A stretch of DNA of 64,000 bases from contig OX419757.1 of the NCBI GenBank assembly GCA_948567375.1, positions 74,152,001 to 74,216,000 on the forward strand. The letters are read 5' to 3'. A model generated the notes under the pieces. It did not search any database. It worked only from the letters and a program-made list of their open reading frames with translations, and had not been told where the DNA came from. Below are positions 12,165 through 23,477 of the stretch, one piece after another; positions within the stretch are counted from its first letter, which is position 1; each line of letters begins with the position of its first letter. The position numbers and the translations under genes were made by a program. The stretch comes from Lunularia cruciata. Taxonomy: Eukaryota; Streptophyta; Marchantiopsida; Lunulariales; Lunulariaceae.

Positions 12165-12179
12165 TGGGGCTAAGCCCCA
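12165..12179 (-). promoter_or_regulatory. Hairpin spanning the LINE stop codon
   Basis: tggggc-taa-gcccca folds into a 6-bp stem with a 3-nt loop. On the sense (-) strand the TAG stop is part of the fold. The same hairpin appears in the copies at 7478-7496 (8-bp stem) and 8297-8309. A conserved 3' fold could be the structure that the reverse transcriptase recognises, but that role is inferred. Confidence 0.6.
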
Positions 12180-15100
12180 ATAGAGTCTGTATGAGAAATC
12201 TGCCCTACCGCACCTAAGATATCCGAGCTATGCAAGTCGTACGGTCTACACACAACTGGAGCATCCGAAGAAACATCACCTAATGTGATTGCTCTCCTAT
12301 GGATTGCACCAGCCACTGCCCTCTGTAGAGCAATGGATACACGCTGTCTAAAGTAAGCTACAAAGTATGAGAGTGAGAGTGGTACCCCCTGCCGCCTAAC
12401 ATGATAAGCCCTCGCGCACTCCCTGACAAATGTGTCAAATGCCGTGTCCATCGCTCCATATAACTCCAAGGCTAGAGGAACAAAGAGGTGACCTCGCTGC
12501 ATGCCCCTGTACTTGGAGACCTTGCGACCTGCTGCTGCACTCGCCGCCCATCCAGGGGGATGGGTAATCACTCCCTCCGAAACTGTATCTCGCGTAGGGT
12601 CCGTCACCACGACATCCGCTACCGTCACCTGATCATCTCGGACCAAGTATAAGTCTGCCCTGACACGTGTCGTCTGCAACGCATACGAACGCTCCCTCCA
12701 AGCCAAGTATCCACTCTCTCGTGCCATAGCAAACACTATGTCTCTAATGGCATCATGGGTAGCTATCCTCTGTCCTCCAAAAGGACACCGTGTCATGTGG
12801 ACCGCCGCTGCATCTAGTGTAGAACCACACTCACAAGTGAGTAGTGAAGATGCAGATGGGTGGACCAAACCTAGGCGAAACCTCATCGCTGTAGAGAAAG
12901 TAGTCGGTGCGAGTCGGAAAGCCCTAATGCATGGTCGAGCTAGGATCCACGAGCCTGCACCCTTGCCGGAGCAAGAGCGTAGACGTGCTCTAGTAGCCTG
13001 AGGAATGGACGAGTCAACTAAGAGAGAATGTAGCGTATGCTCACACTGTCGCTCCATCAAGGAAGACTGTAGACCTCTAGTCCAATCTGACGATAGTGAA
13101 GCAAACGGTGGAAAACCCTCTCGTGCTCGTGAAGATAGACTATCTCTCGTCTGCCGCAATAACACTTGGAGAGAAAAGGATCCTCCCTCCACCTCTGTCA
13201 CATAAGTCTCCAAAACCGGCCTATCAGCAACCACAAAACGAGATGCAAGTAGGGGTGCCGAGAGAGCCCAACTACCCAAAAACGCTATAGGTGCCATCTC
13301 CTCCATAGAAAGCAAGCCAACCCCACCACATGAGATCGGTAGAGCCGTCTGTCTACGTGCCAAATCCCCTGTCACACACTCAAAAGTCCCTGGTCCAATA
13401 ATATCACCAAAGACTCCCATAATCCTCCTATCAAATGCTCTCAGACGTGATAGGAAGGACGATGAGGGGGGAACTGTACGGATGAGGTAGGATGGTCGAC
13501 GAGCAATACTGGAAGAGAGTATACCAAATGCCACCTGCGGATCTCCTAGTAATGGAAGGTCATCCACATGGAGAACATCCTCTGCAAGAGCAGCGTCCAA
13601 GAAGCGTGTGACAAAATCCTCCGATCCTACTGGCACTCCAAGAACACGAAGTCCCTCTGTGGATGTGATACACCCCTCTGGAAGCTCAAGGTGGGGAGGG
13701 ATACCTAAAGGGGACCATGCCCTACACTTTGACACCTTGACTCTCAAGCCTACTAGATGTAGCTCGGTAGTCAAGTAGTCAAAGGCCTGCCTAATCTGAT
13801 CTACAGGGCCTACGATGTGTGTATCATCTGCCAAGGATGGAAATACACAACCTGGCATGGCCAAAGTAGTAGACAAGAGAGCTCTAAAGTGAGCCATGGC
13901 AAATAAGGGCCCCCCCAAAGGATCTCCCTGACGTGTACCAACAGCTGACTCCAAGACGGTGACTCCCTCCTGTGAACCACCATGCTGGTAGTAAAGGGAA
14001 GCAGGAGAGCCATAAAAAGACCGCACAAAAGGAATGAGACTCGCCAAGGATCCACTAGCCTCCCTAAGCTCTCTAAAGATGGATGCACGTGAGACGCTAT
14101 TAAAAGCGTTCTCAACGTCCACCTGTAGGACGACCCACTCCGGATGGATATCTAGGAGTGCTCTAATGCCTAGAGATATAGCCTCACATCCTCCAGGTGT
14201 AGCTACTCCAAACTGATGTGGACTAAGGTGCTGTCGAAAGTGAGAACGATGCTGAAGGACAATGGTACGACTGACTAAACGCAAAAAGATCTCTCCAATA
14301 GCAATCGGTCTAATGCCTCCCGTGTCCTTCTCGATCGCGAGAAGTCGACTAGCACCTAAGACCCGACTAACAGACATAGGAATATCTCCTCTCGCTACTG
14401 CTGCAGCCACCTGAAACAACTCGGTAAAACCACTAGAAGGATCATCTGCCTGGAAGCAATCTCTAAGGTGCTCATAAACCATCCCTGACAAGCCTCCTGA
14501 GGAAAGGCGAGGGGCAGTGCACAATGCTTGTGCAAATAGCGACCTATCAAGACATAAAGGCTGCTCAGGCTGATAATCTAAGACCTCTAGTGGTAGTCCC
14601 TCTACTGCTATAGGATGCAATGAGCGTAGGGAAGAGATGGTCTCATCAGTAGGACTCGCTATAGACAGAGGGTGTAGCGCTCGTGCTGCTCTACTAAACT
14701 CTCCCGCCTGACCCAATGTCCTACATCGTCGTAATCGAGTGGAATCTATGGTATCCTGTGGCGATGTCTGTCTCCTAAATCGTGTAGCCCTAACAGACTC
14801 CTCCTGAAGGGCTGCCCAATCCCCCGCTCGGAATCGACGAAATCTAGCCGCCACCTCTCTATGCCCCGCACGTCCCCCTCTAGCATAACGAAGACACCAT
14901 CGAGGGAGTAGGAGGAATAGGAACCACGCTAACTCGTCCAAGGGATCACGTGCCAAACGATCCAGTGGTAGGCGAAAAGCCTGTCTAGCCTCATCATGGA
15001 GTGTGCGGGGTAGCCTATGGAATAGACGTGGACATGGAAAACTAGTCTCAAATAACCCCAAAATGCAACCCGCCTGAGAAGCTAACCACTCCCACGACTC

Positions 15101-15337
15101 GATCGGTATCACTGGAACGATCAACGAAGGTATAGAAGAAGCGTGCGTAATCCCGAGTGTCACTGCTGTCGATGTGGTCGCTTGTCTCACGTGGGCATCC
15201 CAAGTGGTCCAATCATAGTCCTTGTGCATCCTTCCCACATGGGTCTTTACCCCTTGCGAGGTAAAGCGTCGGTGACACACCGGGCATGGTGTATCCCGAC
15301 CCGCTCTAGGCGACCCCACATGGGAAGGTGTAGCCAT
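12170..15337 (-). CDS. LINE polyprotein: C2H2 finger, reverse transcriptase, RLE endonuclease
   Basis: The open frame runs on the - strand from 15451, but the likely start is the ATG at 15337 (GCC ATG GCT context; residue 39 of the 1093-codon frame), giving about 1055 aa. In full-frame numbering, residues 56-76 form a C2H2 finger (C56, C59, H71, H76) likely to bind target DNA. About 365-600 is reverse transcriptase: LQVDVENAF with catalytic D445, the GTRQGDPLGGPLF block at 505-517, and LADDT with D542/D543. A C-terminal finger follows (C873, C875, H885, C889). Next is the restriction-like nuclease signature RADLYLV..VADVVVTDP, with candidate metal ligands D933 and D946. The protein would nick the target and prime cDNA synthesis there. 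No stop or frameshift interrupts it. The stop codon lies inside a hairpin. Confidence 0.92.
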   Translation of the reverse strand: MATPSHVGSPRAGRDTPCPVCHRRFTSQGVKTHVGRMHKDYDWTTWDAHVRQATTSTAVTLGITHASSIPSLIVPVIPIESWEWLASQAGCILGLFETSFPCPRLFHRLPRTLHDEARQAFRLPLDRLARDPLDELAWFLFLLLPRWCLRYARGGRAGHREVAARFRRFRAGDWAALQEESVRATRFRRQTSPQDTIDSTRLRRCRTLGQAGEFSRAARALHPLSIASPTDETISSLRSLHPIAVEGLPLEVLDYQPEQPLCLDRSLFAQALCTAPRLSSGGLSGMVYEHLRDCFQADDPSSGFTELFQVAAAVARGDIPMSVSRVLGASRLLAIEKDTGGIRPIAIGEIFLRLVSRTIVLQHRSHFRQHLSPHQFGVATPGGCEAISLGIRALLDIHPEWVVLQVDVENAFNSVSRASIFRELREASGSLASLIPFVRSFYGSPASLYYQHGGSQEGVTVLESAVGTRQGDPLGGPLFAMAHFRALLSTTLAMPGCVFPSLADDTHIVGPVDQIRQAFDYLTTELHLVGLRVKVSKCRAWSPLGIPPHLELPEGCITSTEGLRVLGVPVGSEDFVTRFLDAALAEDVLHVDDLPLLGDPQVAFGILSSSIARRPSYLIRTVPPSSSFLSRLRAFDRRIMGVFGDIIGPGTFECVTGDLARRQTALPISCGGVGLLSMEEMAPIAFLGSWALSAPLLASRFVVADRPVLETYVTEVEGGSFSLQVLLRQTRDSLSSRAREGFPPFASLSSDWTRGLQSSLMERQCEHTLHSLLVDSSIPQATRARLRSCSGKGAGSWILARPCIRAFRLAPTTFSTAMRFRLGLVHPSASSLLTCECGSTLDAAAVHMTRCPFGGQRIATHDAIRDIVFAMARESGYLAWRERSYALQTTRVRADLYLVRDDQVTVADVVVTDPTRDTVSEGVITHPPGWAASAAAGRKVSKYRGMQRGHLFVPLALELYGAMDTAFDTFVRECARAYHVRRQGVPLSLSYFVAYFRQRVSIALQRAVAGAIHRRAITLGDVSSDAPVVCRPYDLHSSDILGAVGQISHTDSIGA

Positions 15338-15450
15338 GGCTAGCACAAGAATAATGATAGTAACACATGATACTCCTCTCCATATCTCCCCATATCTGCA
15401 AAACCACAACCCCTCACATCCCAACTCACATAAGAAAACAATCTCTCTCA

Positions 15451-15690
15451 CAACCCTAAAATTTATAAACTTTCATAACTTTCAATTTCCGTCTCCAAAA
15501 TTTTCAAATTAAATTCCCATGGAACTTAATCATGAAAACCCAGAGATTAGAAATGAAAATTCACAACCCATCACTCTCAATGTATAATAATCACTCTCAA
15601 CCCTAAAAAAACTAAAAAACTTCATAACTTTCTACTCCATTCTCCATAGTCTTCAATCTAGGTGCCAATGGAACCGGAATTGAAAAACGA
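15451..15690 (-). repeat. Diverged 147-bp tandem repeat in the LINE 5' region
   Basis: The block starting 'caaccctaaa' at 15451 recurs at 15598 with the same following order (actttcataactttc.., ..cttcaa.., then 'ccatggaac' vs 'ccaatggaac'). Tandem 5' repeats often carry promoter activity in retroelements; here this is only suggested by position. Confidence 0.6.
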
Positions 15691-15848
15691 AGAGAATAGT
15701 CTATTCACTCGAAGGCCACATGCTAGAGAGCACTCAGATTTTATCAAAATCGTCTCACGTCTCTCCCTCTCCTCTCTCGTCTCCACACTCTCCCCGCAGC
15801 TCCTCCCGCAGCTCCTGATCCAAGGCCATCCCTCCTGTCATGAAAGAA

Positions 15849-17485
15849 GATTCATGCCTTTGAGAATCGCATGTCTTGTTACGCAAGATGAGCGTCAGCA
15901 ACATAATTGTTCACTTCCCCTAAACTATTAAGGGAATAATCCCGTATTACGGCGATACATGTATAGTTACAGAGATAGACTTCATATGTGGCACTTCGAC
16001 TTGGCCGACTCGTTAAAGCCGTGACAGGGCGCGTCAACCCTTACGTGGCAATGACTTCACGACACGACAAACTTCAAACACAAAATCATTCTTTGCCAGC
16101 AGGTACTCATTCCGTGCCAAGTATGACTTATGTTAGCCACGAAGTACCACGTGGCAAATGGGGATCCAGTCACGTCTTTCTCTGTATGTATCTGTGCTGC
16201 AGCAGATTGTTTTCGACAAACTTTCTGCAGCGATAACATACTTCACGACGAGGTTAATTTCGAGAGTTCTTTTATATGGAAGGTCATCTCGAAACGACCA
16301 TATTCCGAGTGTCATTATCTCCACTTTAATGAGTTAAGATATTAACGAAGATTAGCCAAATGAGATCAGCTAAATGGGTATGTATCGCGTGAAAGCCGGG
16401 AATGATATGAGTAGGCGTCTTTCCTAGTCAAAAGTATTTGCACGAGTGGAAATGTTTCTAAAGGTTTTACAATGAATGTGTCGAATTTAAAGCTCGCTTC
16501 TACATGACTGGAGTAATTTATGTTATGTTTGGCTTGCTATAAATGACTTGCCTGATTAAGAGCAAGAGCAAAACTTGACTGATGGAAACTCCTTATTGTA
16601 TGATGCGATGATGGGCAATCACTTGTTTAGATATATATTCAGTCACTTCTAAGGTTGAGTATTAAAGTGACTAGATATCGTGAGTGGTCAATACTCATGA
16701 AGTCCAGGCGGTCTATATTCAGGAGTATAGACAGATGACAGAGGGACTATCCCTGTGTGTATATATATACATATGTGCAATGGAAATAAAGGTTTGAAGG
16801 CTGGTGTGAGCCTGTTTCAGCCGTGGAGGTAGCTTAAGGGACAGGGAGTGAACCACTGTTATTTCCTGTTAGTCCTCTGATTTATGTTTAATGGGCCTAA
16901 TGATATGCTACTGCGAGAGGTCCTTGGGATTGTATTTTCTAACAATTTAAACCCTAACTAAGTGTTTCGTGAATAGTATAAGTTGTCATTAACATCAAAG
17001 AGCATTATATAAAAAAAAACATCTACATCTTGAGGGTCCATGCTTTGTTGTTTTAAGTATTTTCCATACTAGAGCTTATCAAGCTTCAGGCTAAGGCTAA
17101 CTAGGTCCTGCTCATCTATTCCAAGGGTTGGTGAATACACAAGTAATCTACTCTTTGCTTTTGAGATGTTATGTCCAAACAACTTCCTATTTGATATAAA
17201 CATATCTTCCCACATAGGTACTCCTACCACATCTATGGTCCTTTGACACACAAATGCATCATATCTTCTCTACACTCTTAGGGCCTTGTATGCTCCCACA
17301 ATTATCAAATGACTGGCGCAACTGCAAATAGCTGTTCCCATAGCCATTTGAGGATGTGGTATCACATCACAAAGTGGGTATTGCACTAACAACTTACCTA
17401 AGAGCATGTGTACTAGTTGCTCCTCTTTTGGCCAATAGGTTCTTAAATGAGGGGACCCATTTTGATTGCCACCCATCACAACATT
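15849..17485. other. Intergenic sequence, no gene recognised
   Basis: Short overlapping frames on both strands (15988-16345) lack recognisable motifs. A (TA)n microsatellite-like run lies near 16761-16772. Nothing else was supported. Confidence 0.4.
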
Positions 17486-17526
17486 TGTAATAATATGGAG
17501 CTAGCATAGGCTAATGAGTTAGTAAA

Positions 17527-18082
17527 TATAATGTTCCAAGGACAAGAGAAATCCCAAGAGAAACACAAGAGAAGAAGCACAAGAGAAACACAAGGTTTCA
17601 TTCTTCAATACTCTTATACCCCAAAGGAGCAACTTGTCTTTATTATAGCAAAGAGTATCCACTCAAGGGGAGCTACACCCTTGGATCAAATACATGGATT
17701 GGTGACATGCTGATCTTTGTCATATTAGGTTGGTCAACAAGTTTGAATAAAATGAATCTTTAGAGAACTTCTTGTGGGAAGTTCAGAATAGCATGGATGA
17801 GGTATTGTTCAAAAGCTCTTGATGAGACAAACAAGGGAAGAGAAGGCAATAACTTTTGCCCAAAAGAAACTAATATTCTATTTTTTAGGCCTAATTCATT
17901 TGTTTAGGCCTCTAAAATTGGCTCTAAAGTTTTCATGGTGTTTTCGGCCTCTCCCTATTAATGGAAGTCCTATTTTGGTGATATCTCTATTTGATCTACT
18001 TATACCATCGTATATAACATCCTAAAGATATTACCAAGCCAATTTCCACCTTTAGATAATTTTTCTAGCTAATCATATCACA
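17527..18082 (-). repeat. 3' LTR of element A
   Basis: Read on the - strand it starts TGTGATATGATTAGC just after the purine tract and ends at about ..CCTTGGAACATTATA. It is similar along its length to 23478-24054. Confidence 0.85.
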
Positions 18083-18084
18083 AA

Positions 18085-18096
18085 CTTCCCCCTTTT
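18085..18096 (-). other. Polypurine tract of element A
   Basis: The - strand reads AAAAGGGGGAAG two bases before the 3' LTR, the position used for plus-strand DNA priming in LTR elements. Confidence 0.85.
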
Positions 18097-18314
18097 AAGA
18101 TGCAACGTCCTCATTGCAAAGCTGTTGCTCAAAAGATTGCACTAACATTGATGCATTGTTCAAGTTAGTTGTAGGCCCCATGTTGCCCTATGTAACGAGT
18201 ACACTTTCCAATGTACAAGATATTCCCACGTGGATGGTGGGTATCACGGATGTGTTTATGGAGAATGCGTTTGACTTCATATTTCTTTGTGCCATCAATG
18301 AGTGTTGGACAAGG

Positions 18315-19200
18315 TCAAGCTTCTTGTATGGAAGGAAAGTATGGTGGTTTGGATGCATATCTATGTAGCAAGGAAACATGGAACATTGGATGGATCTTCA
18401 TGTGTGGCGGTTGTTCAAGGTGATAAGCCATTGCACCAATTTGACGGATGATGGGAAAAGGGCTAATAAAATAAGGTTTGAGCTTACGAGGGCCAACTAA
18501 TGTAAGGTTGGTTGTGAACAGCCACACTTGATCTATGGCATTGAATTCCATGTCCCTATGATGTACATTTTTATATTACTTTTTGTCAATTTTGAGCTAT
18601 CTACAACCTGTGCTTGGCGTTCTCCACCCCTTGTTAAATTCTAGAAATAAAAGTATTGATAACATCAACTTTTCTAGCCATTGGGCAGATCTTTACTAAG
18701 CTCAAAGGTGTGAAAGGGTATATGCATATATGAGGCAAAATAGTGTGACCTATGTAGATGCATTCAATGAATTTTTGTAGGAAAATTCCACCAATGGAAG
18801 TAATGTTTCTCATCTTTCTTGCTCCTCTAAGATGAAGCTCCAATGCATGTCCTTGATAGTGAAATTTGCCCAATCTATTTGTCCATCAGTTTGTACATGG
18901 TATGCCATGGACATGGCAAGTTTGGTTTTGAAGATGTCCAAGAGTAGTCTCCAAAACAAACTAGTGAATTGAGTGCCCTAATTGATGATGAGCACTCAAG
19001 ATAGGCCATGGTGAGAAAGATTGTAGCTAAGTGCAATTGAGCTAATTGTGGAACAATCACATGCTTGGTTGTATGACACACATGAATCATTTTGTTGAGT
19101 TGGTTTACAAAGACTACAATGGAGTAAAAACCTAAGAGTAAAAACCTAAGGTGATCTTGGGTAATTCCCAAACCAAATCCATGTTGACCTACTCTCAATG
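18315..19200 (-). pseudogene. Integrase remnants of element A
   Basis: The frame at 18551-18315 gives the integrase C-terminal module: VGPRKLKPYFISPFPI, then GAMAYHLEQPPHMKIHP and FHVSLLHRY, all typical of Ty3/gypsy. The core lies upstream around 19200-18875 in a broken frame. The pieces are in the correct order but interrupted by stops. Confidence 0.8.
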
Positions 19201-19459
19201 TTTTGTGGGAGTAGGGAAGGGTTGATGGAGTCCTACATGAGCTTGATTGGAGGTTTTATTTTGTTTATAGAGTAGGCAACTTCAATCATACTTCATCACA
19301 TTGTTGCTCATCTAAGATCAATAGTAATGGCATTCAGTTGCATCTAAGGTCTTGTCCACTCCAACATGACTTGCAATTACAAAATAATGACATTCTACTA
19401 AGATAGTGGTTTTTAAATCTAGAACATTTGGGATCCATAACTTGCCATCACAAAAGGTG

Positions 19460-20640
19460 AGTCATGGTGTGTTGGTTACACCTTTGGATGATTGAGATCC
19501 TACAACCTTTGGGGTCAATCTTTGCAGTAGTAAGAATCCTTGGCCAAAGTCTGGGTTCATCTTGACCTCTATAATAGGATTTTTCACCATAGGCATTTGA
19601 GTGAATGTATCTATAAGTTGTTTCTTACCTTCTACATATGTGATTGTCATGTTGAGCTATTGTCTCCACTCTGCCCAACAAATCTATTGACAAGATAGAT
19701 CATTTTGTGTCTTGAGGTAGATTAGTGGTTTGTGGTCTATTTCCACTACAAATGCTTTCTCACCAAGATAGTGCTTCCAATGCTTGGTTGCAAGGACAAT
19801 AGCCAGCTCTTCTTGTTGGGTGGTATAAAAGTTGCAATTTGCTGTTAATAACTTTTGAGAGAAATATGCAATCGGATTTTATCTGTCACTCCATTCTTAT
19901 TGTAGGATTGCTCCTATTGCAATGCTTGATGCATCTATATCCAACTTGATTGGACATGTTGGGTCATACCATTTCAAGATAAGTGCATGTAATAATGCAT
20001 CTTTAAATTCTTGGAAGGCCAATTCTCCACATCCTCTTCTTTCCCTTGCCAAGTAATGTCATTAGTGGGTTGTGTGACCTTGGAAAATTCCTTGATAAAT
20101 TGATGCTAGTACCTAGTCAATCCCAAGAAACTCTTGAGTTGAGTTTGACTTTTGGAGCACCTCATTTTTCAATGACATCCTTTTATCTATTAATTCTTAT
20201 TTACCTTTTGTACTTATTCTATGCCCCAAGTGATCTACTTAAGACTTTCCAAACTTGCACTTTGAGACTTTGGCATACAATTGGTTATGTCATAGAATTT
20301 GGAAGACTTCTTGCAAATTTTGCTTGTGCTCCTTCGTTGTCCTATTGTAGACTGAGATATTATCAAGGGAAATGATAATAAACTTATCCAAGGACAAAAT
20401 ATATAATTCATCAAACTCATGAAAGTGTCTAGTATATTGGTGAGACCAAATGGCATTATTAGATACTCAAAGTAACCATACCTTGTTTGAAAGGTAGTTT
20501 TGTGTATGTCTTCCTCCATAATCCCACTTTGGTTATATAATCATTCTATAGATCAAGTTTGGTGAAATGCTTTGCCCTATTGAGTTGATCAAACAAGTCA
20601 TCCATATGAGAGAATGGGTATTTGTTCTTCACAATTTGTT
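19460..20640 (-). pseudogene. Reverse transcriptase and RNase H remnants of element A
   Basis: 20519-20235 includes YGYFEYLIMPFGLTN, the conserved block before the catalytic YxDD of Ty3/gypsy reverse transcriptase. 19990-19690 yields RNase H (QQEELAIVLATKHWKHYL, DHKPL), and 19650-19462 the TYVEGKKQLIDTFTQMP tail. Frames shift between blocks and stops are common. Confidence 0.85.
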
Positions 20641-21549
20641 GATCTAGGCCTTGCTAGTCAAGGCACACTTGTATTATATTTTCCTTCTTCTTTACAAATA
20701 AAAGAGTACCATATGGTGATATTTTGGGTTGGATACAACATATCTACAACATATCCACAATTTGAGTTTTGAACTCTTTCCGTTCATGAGGTAATAGTCA
20801 ATTTGGGGCCTTACAAGGAGATGTCTTCCTAGGAAGTATTTTGACTTTATGATCTACTCTCCTTCTTGGTATTAATCCCAAGGTAAATCATCAAGAAAGA
20901 CATCTTGAAACTCATTGATCATATCTCTCAAATTCTCAAGAATTTATCGATTGAGTTGTGCACTCTAGACTACTCTTATTCAACCCATGAAATAGCTTTC
21001 TGTCTTACCAATAAGTGTTATCCCTATGACATAAGGGGGCAATTTTTGCCTTTATAATCTTTCTTTATCTCTAATTATCTTCCATTGGCTAGTTCTCACT
21101 ATCTTCTTTCTAATCTACCATGAGATTGTAGTGCTCCATCCATGGCATTCCTATGATCACATCATAATAAGCTAACCATATCACTTGCCACTCAAATTCT
21201 TTCTAATACTCTTACAAAGAGTGCTACCTTCTTAGATAACAATTCAATCCTCTTTGTCTAACTATTAAGTAAATCTACTTCTTTTTCATCCTATTTAGTT
21301 TTATCCCCAACCTTATTACAATAGAGCAAGATAAGAAATTCTCTATTGCTCAAGGGTCTATCAATAATCTCACTTGATTGCATTCTAAGACTCCAATTAC
21401 AACAATCATTTGTGCAGTTTTCTTCTTCAACCTTTGCACACTTATCCTCTTCCTCCTCCTACTTTTACTCCTCTCCATTAAGCAAGTAAGCCGTGAGGTA
21501 TATTTATTGGTGATCTTTATTTTTTGATCCGATTTCAGCATACTCTTCT

Positions 21550-22250
21550 TTGATTCATCTCTCCAAGTTGTTCAAAGTTTGCTTATATGGAAGTTGAGGA
21601 CCTTTAGAAGGCAAGCAAAAAAATTGATGGCTTTATGCCCCACTCAACTATAATTGTAATAATGTCATTATTCTGCTTGAGTCCTTTCTTGTTCTAGGAG
21701 TCTATCTCTCCTTTCTTTGATCCGTCTCCATCCTCCTTGGAGCAATCATGCTCCTTGGTCTTGGATGAATGTTGCCCAATTCTATAAGAATGGGTCTACC
21801 AAAGTGTGTTGTTTCAACCCAATAGTTGGGACTACCTCTTTACCTCCTCCAAGTACTCTTGTTATTCTCTAAGCACATACAATGGCTTCAAAAAAGGTGC
21901 AAGGATTTTGTACCATTACCTCTTGGTGAATTCATTCCTTTAACTCCAATTTGAAATTGTCAACAATTTTTACTAAGCTAATATCAGTTATTGCAATTTG
22001 TAGATCAAGAAATGCTTCCACGTATTCTTGTATGTTGATCTTTTACTTCACCTCTGTAGTCAAGTTTGAGCCATCTACATAAATCCATGAATTGAAATTC
22101 TTCAACAACCTTTGTTGCATCACCATTCAAGTGATCTCTCTTGTTTTTACCAACATTGATTGTTCCCAAATATCATACCATGTGAAGGCTTTATCAATCA
22201 TGTACCCTCATGCAAACATGTCTATGAAATGATCAATGATCTTGATTGTA
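21550..22250 (-). pseudogene. Gag remnant of element A
   Basis: On the - strand, broken frames give a capsid-like stretch (TWYDIWEQ, IQEYVEAFLDLQIAITDI, IVDNFKLELKE) and a decayed zinc-knuckle-like region near 21650. Position between primer site and reverse transcriptase supports gag. No intact frame remains. Confidence 0.6.
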
Positions 22251-22406
22251 AATAATCCAAAGTATCAATTCATTCTTGATATTTAATTTTCCACTATTCC
22301 GATGGAACATTATCCCTTGTAAGACTTGATGTTGTGTGTCTTCTTCATCCATAATAATATGTGGCTTCATTGTTGATTACAATTGGTATCATTGGCATGG
22401 AGTGAC

Positions 22407-23012
22407 TATGATACCATTAGCTAGTCATATTATCTAAAGATGGAAATTGGCTTGGTAATATTTAGAACAATTTTATATTTGATGGTCTCAATAGATCAGA
22501 TAGAATTATCACCAATAAAGTACTTCCACTACTAGGTTAGAGGTCAAAAACACTCCAAAAACTTTAGAGCCAATTTAAAGGCCTAAATAGATGAATTAGG
22601 CCTCAAAAAATGAGCAATCCACCTTTCTAAAAGAAGAGGTATTGCCTTCTCTCCCCATGTTTGCCTTCTTGAGAGTTTTCTGATGGTACCTCACCCATGT
22701 TATTATAAGCTTCCTATAGGGAGATTCCCTAAAGATTCAATTTAGTCAAACTTATTTGACCAACAAAATAAGACAAGGATCGACATGTCACCAATCCATG
22801 CAACTAATCTAAGGGTGGAGCTCATTGACATGTAACCAATCCATGTTTATGATCCAAGGATGGAGTTCCCTTTGAATGGATCCTCTTTGCTATATAATAA
22901 AGACAAAGTGCTCTTTTGAAGCATTGGAGTATTGAGAGGTGAAGCCTTGTATTTCTCTTGTGTTTCTTCTCTATATTTTTCTTGGAAGTTCTTTTGTCCT
23001 TGGAACATTATA
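22407..23012 (+). repeat. Inverted LTR copy of family A inside element A
   Basis: It is the reverse complement, with many changes, of the LTRs at 17527-18082 and 23478-24054. It starts near 'tatgataccattagctag' and ends at 'ccttggaacattata'. No primer site or purine tract was recognised beside it, so it is probably a solo LTR or a rearranged copy. Confidence 0.7.
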
Positions 23013-23464
23013 GTGACTCTTTAGGTGTGACACTTTGGCTACTATTATTAGGTTTTGGATAATTTCTCTTCTTGCATTACATGATTGTTCCTAAAGGTAC
23101 ATAATGGACTTTGTAATGCCTCCATTGTCAACTTGATATCCAAAAACTTGTTCAACTTCCCTTGCATTCCTTGCACCAGATCCTGCAATTATAGCTCCAT
23201 GATTTGTACACGCAATAGACGCTCAATTGATACTTCTTATTTCAATAGAGTTAATATGATCACTCGAGAAAGGGCACAAACAATTGGGATTACCATTGGG
23301 ACCTCAAAGGCTGCAAGAAATCACCCTCCAAGAGCATCCATCCTATCTTCTCTCTCAAACAACTCGATCTATTGATTGCATTACTTTTTCTCCCAAAATT
23401 ACTTAGTATCAATAGCTTGTGTTCCTCCAAGAAGGGTGATCCACTCACTTGGATTAACACAACT

Positions 23465-23476
23465 ACTGTGATACCA
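23465..23476 (-). other. Primer binding site of element A (tRNA-iMet-like)
   Basis: The - strand reads TGGTATCACAG one base after the 5' LTR. The tRNA-iMet primer site in plant LTR elements is TGGTATCAGAGC, so 10 of 11 bases agree. Confidence 0.85.
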
Positions 23477-23477
23477 T

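Larger units (their letters stand above)
12069..15832 (-). mobile_element. Full-length RLE-type non-LTR retrotransposon (3.76 kb)
   Basis: The element is bounded by a 16-bp target-site duplication. In its sense (-) direction it has a roughly 0.5-kb 5' untranslated region (15832-15338), one long uninterrupted ORF, and a roughly 100-bp 3' untranslated region ending in a T-rich tract (T6 G T11 G T5) rather than poly(A). Its base composition is visibly more GC-rich than the flanks. A single ORF with an N-terminal zinc finger, central reverse transcriptase, C-terminal CCHC finger and restriction-like endonuclease is the plan of the R2/NeSL/Utopia type of elements. Which clade it belongs to was not tested. 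Intact ORF and exact duplication suggest a fairly recent insertion. Confidence 0.9.
12053..15848. repeat. 16-bp target-site duplication of the full-length LINE
   Basis: tcctgtcatgaaagaa is present exactly at 12053-12068 and 15833-15848, directly bounding the LINE. It fixes both ends of the element and shows that it inserted as a unit. Confidence 0.92.

Noticed and set aside
12738-14216. Several plus-strand frames inside the LINE
   Set aside because: They are antisense shadows of the reverse transcriptase ORF with no domains of their own.
15338-15451. Start of the LINE ORF at 15451
   Set aside because: The first 38 codons are hydrophobic and unlike known N-termini; the ATG at 15337 has a good context and directly precedes the zinc finger.
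22407-22440. TGGTATCATAG on the - strand as a second primer binding site
   Set aside because: Alignment to the other LTR starts (..GATATGATTAGCTAG) shows that these bases belong to the LTR end itself.
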